DNA of 64,000 bases from Saprospiraceae bacterium (GTDB lineage Bacteria > Bacteroidota > Bacteroidia > Chitinophagales > Saprospiraceae), in contig JAHCHX010000001.1 in the NCBI GenBank assembly GCA_026129545.1, forward strand, positions 3,503,001 to 3,567,000, given 5' to 3'. The translations under genes were made by a program, and so were the position numbers. The notes under the pieces were generated by a model. It saw only the letters and a list, made by a program, of their open reading frames with translations. It did not search any database and was not told the origin of the DNA. Shown here one piece after another: positions 23,738 through 30,114 of the stretch (its first letter is position 1; each line of letters starts with the position of its first letter).

Positions 23738-25087
23738 ATGGATAGCATCATCACCGTAAGCCAATTTCTGCTGAGTCTTTCGATTCTGATTGTGTTGCAC
23801 GAATTGGGACACTTTTTACCAGCCAAGTGGTTCAAGACACGTGTTGAAAAGTTTTACCTCTTTTTTGACTTTGCCCCTTTCAACTCTCTCTGGAAAATAA
23901 AAAAAGGAGAAACCGAATATGGTATTGGTTGGCTGCCGCTCGGCGGCTATGTGAAAATATCGGGCATGGTGGACGAGAGCATGGACACCGAGGCGCTGAA
24001 AGAACCGCCCAAACCTTGGGAATTCCGCTCCAAACCCGCGTGGCAACGTCTCATCATCATGCTGGGCGGTGTCACGGTCAACTTCCTCCTCGGCTTTTTC
24101 ATCTTCGGCATGATGCTCTGGGGGTATGGAAAAGCTTATATCCCCACCTCCGAACTAAAATATGGCGTGGCCATGGATTCCGTGTTGCTCGAAGTGGGGC
24201 TCAGGAATGGCGACAACATCGTGAAACTGGGCGCTCAACCCTTCGACCGTTTTGACCCCGCAGCATTTGTGGAAGCATTGGTGCTCAACGACGTGCGTCA
24301 GGTCACCGTCATCAGAGATGGTCAAGAACAGGTGATAGAAATGCCCGCCGACATGGCTCAGCGCATCACAGGAAAGGGGTTGCCCAAAGGTGCCTTGATG
24401 TCGCCGCGCATCCCTTTTGTGGTGGAAGAGGTGATGCCGGGCAAACCCGCCGCACAGGCCAATATCCAACCCGGCGACCGCATCATTGCTTTCAACAATG
24501 AGCCAATCCCGTATTTCGACCAGTTTTCCGCCTTGGCCCGGCAACACAGAGGCCAAGCAATCACGCTCGGCATCCTGCGTGGCACCGACACCTTGCATCT
24601 GGGGCTTGCCTTGACGGAAGAAGGACTTATCGGCGTGCGCACCAAACTATCGGGCTACTTCACCGAACAGCGCGAGAAGTACTCGTTCCTGCAAGCCATG
24701 CCTGCAGGGGTGAAGGCTGGGATGGATTTTCTGAACAACCAGATAAAAGCCTTTGGGCAAATGTTTAAGGGTAAAATCGGGGTCAAAGACAATCTCGGCA
24801 GCCTCATCAGCATTGGCAAGATGTATGGGCCAACGTGGGACTGGGAGCGTTTCTGGATGCTCACTGCCTCCATCAGCATCATACTTGCTTTTATGAACCT
24901 GCTGCCCATCCCGGCGCTTGACGGCGGCTATGTCATGTTCCTCTTGTGGGAAGTCGTCACCCGCCGCAAGGTGAGCGACCGCTTCATGGAAAAAGCCGTC
25001 ACTGTTGGGTTCTTCCTGCTGTTGGGTCTCATGGTATTTGCCCTCGGCAATGATATTTGGAAGCACTGGATTCAGAAATTGTTTTAG
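23738..25087 (+). CDS. rseP: RseP-type site-2 metalloprotease
   Basis: The 449-residue membrane protease has the zinc motif HELGH at residues 21-25 inside TM1. GYVKISGM and a second TM follow, then two PDZ-like domains (about 140-205 and 215-300, the latter with AAQANIQPGDRIIAFNNEPI). The C-terminal TM block carries the third zinc ligand motif LLPIPALDGGYVMF (about 389-402). Relatives cut membrane-bound anti-sigma factors and signal-peptide remnants. I chose the ATG at 23738, since the upstream 17 residues are not family-like. Confidence 0.92.
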   Translation: MDSIITVSQFLLSLSILIVLHELGHFLPAKWFKTRVEKFYLFFDFAPFNSLWKIKKGETEYGIGWLPLGGYVKISGMVDESMDTEALKEPPKPWEFRSKPAWQRLIIMLGGVTVNFLLGFFIFGMMLWGYGKAYIPTSELKYGVAMDSVLLEVGLRNGDNIVKLGAQPFDRFDPAAFVEALVLNDVRQVTVIRDGQEQVIEMPADMAQRITGKGLPKGALMSPRIPFVVEEVMPGKPAAQANIQPGDRIIAFNNEPIPYFDQFSALARQHRGQAITLGILRGTDTLHLGLALTEEGLIGVRTKLSGYFTEQREKYSFLQAMPAGVKAGMDFLNNQIKAFGQMFKGKIGVKDNLGSLISIGKMYGPTWDWERFWMLTASISIILAFMNLLPIPALDGGYVMFLLWEVVTRRKVSDRFMEKAVTVGFFLLLGLMVFALGNDIWKHWIQKLF

Positions 25088-25098
25088 AACAAGGGAGG

Positions 25099-25147
25099 AA
25101 GGTGGAGGGTAGAGAGCTGCAAATTGGCACCCTCTACCCTCCACCTT
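25099..25147. terminator. Perfect 16-bp hairpin between rseP and hscB
   Basis: AAGGTGGAGGGTAGAG (25099-25114) and CTCTACCCTCCACCTT (25132-25147) are perfect complements around a 17-base loop. It begins 11 bp after the rseP stop and ends 18 bp before the hscB start. It has a short T-rich tail on the plus strand (TCTCCCTCTATCTTT), so termination is plausible but weak. Confidence 0.55.
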
Positions 25148-25165
25148 TCTCCCTCTATCTTTCCA

Positions 25166-25699
25166 ATGAACTACTTCGATTTTTTTGGGTTTCCAGTTTC
25201 TTTTCGTGTGGACGAGTCTGCGTTGCGCCGCGTCTTTTTGCAAAATAGCAAAAAGTACCATCCCGATTTTCACACATTGGCGGACGAGGCGGAGCAGACC
25301 AGAATGCTCGAACTGAGCACCCTGAACAACGAAGCATTTAAGACGCTTTCCGACCCCGACCGCCGCATGCGCTATATTTTGGAAATCAATGGGCTATTGG
25401 GTGAAGAGGACTCGCAGCCTTCGCTCCCGCAGGATTTTTTGATGGAGATGATGGACCTCAATGAGATGTTGTTCGAGTTGGAACTGGATGCCGATGCCGC
25501 GCGTTACGCGGTGGCGCTACAAAAAACAGACGACTTTGAAAAAGGCTTGGAGGCAGAAATTCAGCCCATTGTGGAGCGGTGGACGGCTGAAGAAGGCACC
25601 GCTCCATTGCTCGCGGTGCGCGACTTTTTTTTGAAAAAAAGATACTTGTTGCGTATTCGGGAAAACCTTTCTAAGTTTGCGCCCCAATCAAGCGGTTAG
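25166..25699 (+). CDS. hscB: Fe-S assembly co-chaperone HscB
   Basis: The 177-residue protein is a J-domain co-chaperone. It begins NYFDFFGFPVSFRVDESALR, close to the HscB consensus, with the HPD motif at H32-P33-D34 (KKYHPDFH), then LSTLNNEAFKTLSDPDRRMR (about 52-71). The C-terminal domain, which binds the scaffold IscU, includes QDFLMEMMDLNEMLFELELD (about 88-107). It delivers IscU to an HscA-type Hsp70. No other Fe-S assembly gene is adjacent. Confidence 0.88.
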   Translation: MNYFDFFGFPVSFRVDESALRRVFLQNSKKYHPDFHTLADEAEQTRMLELSTLNNEAFKTLSDPDRRMRYILEINGLLGEEDSQPSLPQDFLMEMMDLNEMLFELELDADAARYAVALQKTDDFEKGLEAEIQPIVERWTAEEGTAPLLAVRDFFLKKRYLLRIRENLSKFAPQSSG

Positions 25700-25750
25700 T
25701 GATTGTTTATTGACACTTGTTGATTGCGCTGAACGAACAATAACCAACTT

Positions 25751-25833
25751 GCGGGAATGGCGGAATGGTAGACGCGTTGGTCTCAAACACCAATAACTTC
25801 ACGGTTGTGCGAGTTCGAGTCTCGCTTCCCGCA
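25751..25833 (+). tRNA. tRNA-Leu (anticodon CAA)
   Basis: GCGGGAA at 25751-25757 pairs with TTCCCGC at 25826-25832, with A73 as discriminator. The anticodon stem-loop TTGGT-CTCAAAC-ACCAA gives anticodon CAA (reads UUG). The long variable arm (TAACTTCACGGTTGTG region) fits a class II leucine tRNA, and the T arm shows GAGTTCGAGTCTC. The 3' CCA is not encoded. Confidence 0.96.
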
Positions 25834-25838
25834 CCGAG

Positions 25839-25867
25839 GCGCTCCGGGTTTCCGGGGCGCTTTTTTA
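25839..25867 (+). terminator. Intrinsic terminator of tRNA-Leu
   Basis: GCGCTCCGG / CCGGGGCGC form a 9-bp stem with one wobble pair, followed by TTTTTTATTT. It overlaps the 3' end of the convergent TIR gene. Confidence 0.85.
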
Positions 25868-26593
25868 TTTCGGCAACAGCTTTCTCAATTCAGTCACGAT
25901 GTCCACATATGCATCGTCGAGGCTTTTGAACTGCGACACGGCGCGATTCATGGTGGGCAGGGAGCGCAATTTCTCCAACCCGGTGCCTTCAAAGTCCGCT
26001 TGCTCTATTCGGATGGGAATGAGTCGGCGGCCATCGCCCATCGCCTCATAGACCAGCTCGAACCATTCGGGCGAGTTGAAGAGATTGACGGTGATGAGCA
26101 CGAGCAGATAATCCGCCTTTTCCACTTCCTGCTTGGCCTGCGCCACCAAATCGCCGAAACCTTCCTGCACGTTGTAAACCTGAATTTTCTTCATGATTTT
26201 CAACACGTTGAGGTGCTTGTTCAGCATCTTGCAATGCTCGCTGTCGGCAATGTCGTAGATGACGGCAAACTTTGGAATCGCCGACACCGAGGGTTGGGCA
26301 TGACTGGCGGCAGGGTCGAAGTCTTTTTCCTCCAAGCTTTTTATCAGTTGGAGCATGGCATCGCGGATGCGTGCGGTCTCCAATTGATAGTCGTCCAATT
26401 TTACGATTCCGGCGATGTGGTGGTCGCGATTTATTTGGCTTAGCCGGCCTTCGAGCAGGATGGTTTGCCCTTTTTTTTCGGCGTTGCTTGGCAGCAGGCC
26501 TTGCAGGGTGGCGATGGCCTGCACAATCTCATTGTTGGCTACGAGTGCCTGCAAATCGTTTTTGATTTCCGAAAGTGGTTTTGGAAGCGGCAT
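25865..26593 (-). CDS. Effector-associated domain - TIR domain protein (putative immune effector)
   Basis: The 242-residue protein has two parts. Residues 8-90 form a helical domain (IKNDLQALVANNEIVQAIAT ... LLEGRLSQINRDHHIAGIVK ... RIRDAMLQLIKSLEE) that matches the look of effector-associated domains such as EAD11, with a characteristic helix-ending 'R.....GI...' break. Residues 108-242 look like a TIR domain: FAVIYDIADSEHCKMLNKHL, then VYNVQEGFGDLV, ADYLLVLITVNLFNSPEWFE and RRLIPIRI. E179 or E183 (WFELVYEA) would be the candidate NADase glutamate. It lies downstream of an EAD-trypsin gene on the same strand, and both probably belong to one EAD-coupled conflict system. The family assignment is by eye. 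Confidence 0.65.
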   Translation of the reverse strand: MPLPKPLSEIKNDLQALVANNEIVQAIATLQGLLPSNAEKKGQTILLEGRLSQINRDHHIAGIVKLDDYQLETARIRDAMLQLIKSLEEKDFDPAASHAQPSVSAIPKFAVIYDIADSEHCKMLNKHLNVLKIMKKIQVYNVQEGFGDLVAQAKQEVEKADYLLVLITVNLFNSPEWFELVYEAMGDGRRLIPIRIEQADFEGTGLEKLRSLPTMNRAVSQFKSLDDAYVDIVTELRKLLPK

Positions 26594-26610
26594 GGTTTAA
26601 AATTTATTGA

Positions 26611-26665
26611 CCGCAGAGGCGCGTGTGAATGATTGTTCCAACATGACTACGGCAGCGCCTCTGAG
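26611..26665 (-). repeat. Hairpin between the EAD-trypsin and EAD-TIR genes
   Basis: CGCAGAGGCGC and GCGCCTCTGAG are near-perfect complements separated by 33 bases, in the 86-bp gap between the two genes. It could dampen read-through from the protease gene to the TIR gene; no U-tract is present. Confidence 0.45.
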
Positions 26666-26679
26666 GTTTATTCGAGGAA

Positions 26680-27684
26680 TTATTGCCCAATAAAAGCGAA
26701 AATATTGCGGAAGAGGATGCCCCGGTTGGCACCGCGGCGCTCGCCTCTCTCATTGATGACCAAGCCGCCTTCCGCGTCGGTTTTGCCGGCGTGGTGAATG
26801 GCGACGACTTTCCAGTCCTTGTTGAACACGGGCGAGCCGCTGCTGCCGGGTTCGGTATCGGTGGAGTAGAAAAGGTGTTGGTTGAGTTGTCCGAGCACCT
26901 CGTTGGCATTGAGGGCGATTTGTTTATCTTCTCCTTTGGGATGCTGGATGATGGTGACACCCTCGCCCACGGCGGGGATAGCGTCAGGGTCGAATTCGAC
27001 AAAGCCCCACTGTTTGAGTGGTGCGTCGGCGCGGTCTATGACTTTCACGCGAGCGAAATCAAACTCGTTGGGCGGGCTGGATTTGAAGTCGGAAGCATCG
27101 AGCTGGTAAGTGGTGCGAGCCTTTGTTTTGCCGTCTGTTCCGATTTCGTAGTTGAACTCCAAGCGGGCGGTTTTTGCCACATCCGCCGATTTTATGACGT
27201 GGTTGTTGGTGAATACATATCCTTCTTTTGTGAGAAAGCCTGTGCCCAACTCTCCATCGGCACACACGACGCGACAAACGGCTTTGGAGGCTTTTAAGGC
27301 CTCCTCCAACCACTTGATGCGCAGGAGGTTGTTTTGGCCGATGATTTTCTCTAGTTTGGCATCGTCCGGCACCGAGAACTGGTAGGAGCCGAGGCCCTTG
27401 ATTTTGGCGTTGAGCTCGATTTTCCGCGGCACGGATTTCATCATTTCCTGCAAGCCGAATTTTGCCTTGTTGGTCTGCATGTTGAACTGGTTGAAATCAA
27501 TCAGCCCTTGCTGAAACATCTTTGCGGATTGGCGATAGCTGCTGGTGATGAGCAGCACGTCGTTTTTGATGTCGGCTTGGGTTTGATTGTCCAGCTCGAT
27601 GAGGGCTTCGTAAGCCTTGTCAATCTCGTTGTCGAGCAAAAGGGCATCAATGGTCTGGAAATAAACGTTGAGAGCAGTTTGCAT
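26680..27684 (-). CDS. Effector-associated domain - trypsin-like serine protease
   Basis: The 334-residue protein begins with a helical domain (about 1-85: QTIDALLLDNEIDKAYEALI, then LITSSYRQSAKMFQQGLIDF) that resembles effector-associated domains of bacterial conflict proteins. It then has a trypsin-like domain with the full triad: His162 in VFTNNHVI, Asp209 in EFDFARVKV, Ser282 in EPGSSGSPVF. There is no signal peptide, so it should act in the cytoplasm, unusual for DegP-like proteases but normal for EAD-coupled peptidases. In described systems of this type EAD-EAD contacts bring effectors such as TIR and trypsin to a sensor. No NTPase sensor gene is visible next to it. Confidence 0.7.
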   Translation of the reverse strand: MQTALNVYFQTIDALLLDNEIDKAYEALIELDNQTQADIKNDVLLITSSYRQSAKMFQQGLIDFNQFNMQTNKAKFGLQEMMKSVPRKIELNAKIKGLGSYQFSVPDDAKLEKIIGQNNLLRIKWLEEALKASKAVCRVVCADGELGTGFLTKEGYVFTNNHVIKSADVAKTARLEFNYEIGTDGKTKARTTYQLDASDFKSSPPNEFDFARVKVIDRADAPLKQWGFVEFDPDAIPAVGEGVTIIQHPKGEDKQIALNANEVLGQLNQHLFYSTDTEPGSSGSPVFNKDWKVVAIHHAGKTDAEGGLVINERGERRGANRGILFRNIFAFIGQ

Positions 27685-27821
27685 TTGAAGGAAGTGAACG
27701 GTGAGAGCGATGGGTGAATTTTTCGTGCGTAAGGTCTGAAACTTTCGGAAAGCAAAAAATATCTCTTCCGTATCAGCTTAAAAAACTTGACGAAAGGCTT
27801 CGTAAAGTTTGGATGCGAGAT

Positions 27822-27957
27822 GGCTTTGTTGCATGAATAAATAAAATTTGGCCAGATTGATTTTTTCCAAATAAATTTCATAATAACGGCTTGCTAAAAA
27901 ATTTTCAGAATTAAAATCGTCTATTTTCAAAATAAAAAATGTTCATGCAACAAAGCC
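27822..27957. mobile_element. 136-bp MITE with 16-bp terminal inverted repeats
   Basis: GGCTTTGTTGCATGAA (27822-27837) and TTCATGCAACAAAGCC (27942-27957) are perfect inverted ends around an AT-rich interior with no coding frame. A GGCTTTGTTGCA end is of the kind seen in several DDE-type insertion sequences, so this is probably a non-autonomous derivative. No clear target duplication is visible. It lies in the 365-bp gap upstream of the IS630 transposase. Confidence 0.75.
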
Positions 27958-27994
27958 AATAATATGCAAAACTTACTAACCTGTGTGCTTATGC

Positions 27995-29120
27995 TATAGT
28001 CAAACCGGAATGGAATTGAACAGGGCATCGAGAAAACATAACTTTGTGGCATGATAGGCAAACTGCTGACGACATCGGAAAAGGAATTTGTCGAGGAGTT
28101 GCGCGGCAACACCCGTGACAAGTTTTCGTACATGAAGTTGTCGGTTTTGATATTGTTGGACATGGGCAAGGATTACGACGAGGTGGTGGCGATTCTGGGC
28201 ATAGGTCGTGGCACCATCAGCAATTGCCTTCAAAAATACCGTGCCGACAAGTATCTGGACAAGCACTACGTGCCTTACAGCGGGAAGATGAGCGACGAGC
28301 AGTTGGGCCGGGTTGATTCTGAGGTTTCGGCTGGTTTTTTCACCAGTTCGCAGCAGGTGCGGGATTTCATCGAAAAAGAGTTCGGCATCCTGTATTCGCT
28401 GAGCGCGGCTCGGGGGATTTTGGAAAAACTCGGCTTCGTGTACAGAAAGACGAGCGAAGTTCCGTGCAGGTTCAGCGAGGCGGAGCAGGAGGCGTTTTTG
28501 GAGCAGTTTGTCCCCTTTTTGGAGGAAACGCCCGAGGACGAGGCTGTTTTTTCCCTCGACGGGGTGCATCCCACCCACAACACGCGGAGCAGTTACGCAT
28601 GGGTCAAAAAGGGGCAGGAAAAAGTCATCCCGACGAACACGGGCCGCGAGCGCCTCAACCTGAGCGACGCGATGAACGCCCACCGGCCAGAGGAGGTCAT
28701 CGTGCACCACAGCGAGTGGGTCAACGCCCAGGCCACCGTCGCTCTCTTGGAGAAAATCGAGACCCGACACGCGGACAAAGAGCGCATCTGCGCCTTCGCC
28801 GACAACGCCGGTTACTACAAAAACGCCACCGTCAGCGACTGGCTCGACAAGCACCCCCGGGTCGTCCTCCTGTTCTTGCCCTCCTATTCCCCGAACCTGA
28901 ACCTCATCGAGCGCCTGTGGAAATTCATGCGAAAAAAGGTCATCAACACCACGTTTTACCCCACTTTCAAAGAGTTCAAAAAGGCTATTTTGGAGTTCTT
29001 CGAAAAACTCCACCTCTACAAAGATGAGCTTGACTCTCTTATCTCTTTTAAGTTTCAGCGACTCGGCAAGCCTGTCGTCGCATGAACCGCTTTGTTCACA
29101 ACCACTCTGGGGCGACTATA
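27995..29120 (+). mobile_element. IS630-family insertion sequence
   Basis: The element contains one intact transposase and is bounded by TATAGTC (27995) and GACTATA (ending 29120), a short inverted end compatible with IS630 elements, which insert at TA. The 29120 border coincides with the abrupt start of a methyltransferase fragment. The exact ends are uncertain, because the inverted repeat extends only weakly beyond 7 bp. Confidence 0.65.
28051..29085 (+). CDS. IS630-family transposase
   Basis: The 344-residue protein has an N-terminal helix-turn-helix (ILGIGRGTISNCLQKY, about 48-63) and the IS630/Tc1-mariner DDE core: D170 in FSLDGVHP, D251 in CAFADNAGYY and E287 in LPSYSPNLNLIERLWKFMRK. 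The order and length are those of a full-length enzyme, and no frameshift is seen, so it is likely active. The long antisense frame over it is a shadow of its codon usage. Confidence 0.92.
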   Translation: MIGKLLTTSEKEFVEELRGNTRDKFSYMKLSVLILLDMGKDYDEVVAILGIGRGTISNCLQKYRADKYLDKHYVPYSGKMSDEQLGRVDSEVSAGFFTSSQQVRDFIEKEFGILYSLSAARGILEKLGFVYRKTSEVPCRFSEAEQEAFLEQFVPFLEETPEDEAVFSLDGVHPTHNTRSSYAWVKKGQEKVIPTNTGRERLNLSDAMNAHRPEEVIVHHSEWVNAQATVALLEKIETRHADKERICAFADNAGYYKNATVSDWLDKHPRVVLLFLPSYSPNLNLIERLWKFMRKKVINTTFYPTFKEFKKAILEFFEKLHLYKDELDSLISFKFQRLGKPVVA

Positions 29121-29391
29121 TGAGCCGCAACGGTTCAGTGGTTTTGAGAAAAAGAAAGACGTTGTAAGGTCATTTGAAAAACTCTTTGAACAATCTTAAG
29201 AAATACCCCATTGGCTCATCAGTTACAATGACCGCAGCTACCCAAGCGTCGAGGAACTGACCAACATGATTTCAAAATATAAAAACGTTGAAGTCGAAGC
29301 CAAAACCTATCAGAATGGGCGAGGCGGCAAGGGAAGCGTGGCTGGCAGCCAGGAAATTTTGTTTGTCTGCAAACCCAAGCCCAAGCATTTT
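29121..29391 (+). pseudogene. C-terminal remnant of a D12-class adenine DNA methyltransferase
   Basis: Translated in the frame of CAT-TGG-CTC at about 29208, the plus strand gives GFEKKKDVVRSFEKLFEQS, a stop, and then HWLISYNDRSYPSVEELTNM followed by GRGGKGSVAGSQEILFVCKP. This is the C-terminal pattern of Dam/D12-type N6-adenine methyltransferases. The gene has an internal TAA, and its N-terminal DPPY part is absent. It starts at the IS630 border, so insertion plus loss of the 5' part is the simplest history. Confidence 0.6.
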
Positions 29392-29392
29392 G

Positions 29393-29501
29393 TATACTTC
29401 GCGCCGTTAGGTTTTGGGCATGGCTGCAATCGCAATCTGCTAAAAATCAAGAACATCAATCATCTTCATCTAACAAATCCTAGCGAATCAAGGTATAAAT
29501 C
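29393..29501 (+). repeat. Dispersed 105-bp repeat, copy 4
   Basis: TATACTTCGCGCCGTTAGGT begins the copy; GCATGGCTGCAATCGCAATC lies in the core; CTAGCGAATCAAGGTATAAA ends it. It differs from the copy at 35624 in only about five positions, and both are in the same orientation. Confidence 0.9.
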
Positions 29502-29528
29502 TGACTTCAAGGGCAGAAACAATCCTGA

Positions 29529-30095
29529 ATGAAGAACTTTGACCACTGGAAAAAACTGCACGACAGCGACAAATTGGAGGGGTTCGGCTCTGACAAAGCA
29601 GGGTTGCTTTGGTTGAAAATCAAGTCTATCGTGCGAAGAGAGTTGCTCGCTGCATTTGCAAAAGAAGCCAATCTAAAACTTACCCGGTCCGCGCTCTCCA
29701 AACGATTTGAAGGACGCTACGAAATTTTGTCAAAAGATGTCTCCAAGTCACTTCAACTGCTCAATGCCTTTGTCCAAAAAATCAATAAAACGCAAGCAAG
29801 CAACATAGACACCGCGCAACTCGTCTCTGAACTTTACAAACTCAAAAACTTTGATTGGGGTGGCGACTACCAAAACTCTTTGGACAAATACTTGGTCAGC
29901 CGCTATGTGAAAGCGCTCCAATCCTACGAAACGCTTCTCTCTAAATTCGACACCGAGATCAGCCGCGCGGTGCCGGGATACGTGCTCAACAGTTGGTACA
30001 ACCATTGGTCGAGCATCCTGATTGAGCACATTTTCAAATCACATCCAGCTGTTTTGCCTGCCGTGAGACTGCGTTGGCAGACATCATTTTTGTAA
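29529..30095 (+). pseudogene. Truncated protein, probably the N-terminal half of a restriction endonuclease
   Basis: The 188-residue frame begins MKNFDHWKKLHDSDKLEGFG and stays coherent to about residue 178 (LNSWYNHWSSILIEHIFKSH), then ends abruptly in an unrelated tail (RLRWQTSFL). I do not recognise the family firmly. The position 137 bp after an adenine-methyltransferase remnant, and the 'NHWSSILIE' helix before a missing catalytic part, suggest a type II restriction enzyme cut short. A 7-bp inverted repeat GGCAGAC/GTCTGCC (30076-30114) marks the junction to mfd. Confidence 0.4.
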
Positions 30096-30114
30096 TCAAG
30101 TAAACTAGTCTGCC

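Noticed and set aside
28000..29013. 337-residue antisense frame over the IS630 transposase
   Set aside because: The sense strand has a full DDE transposase with catalytic residues; the antisense frame has none.
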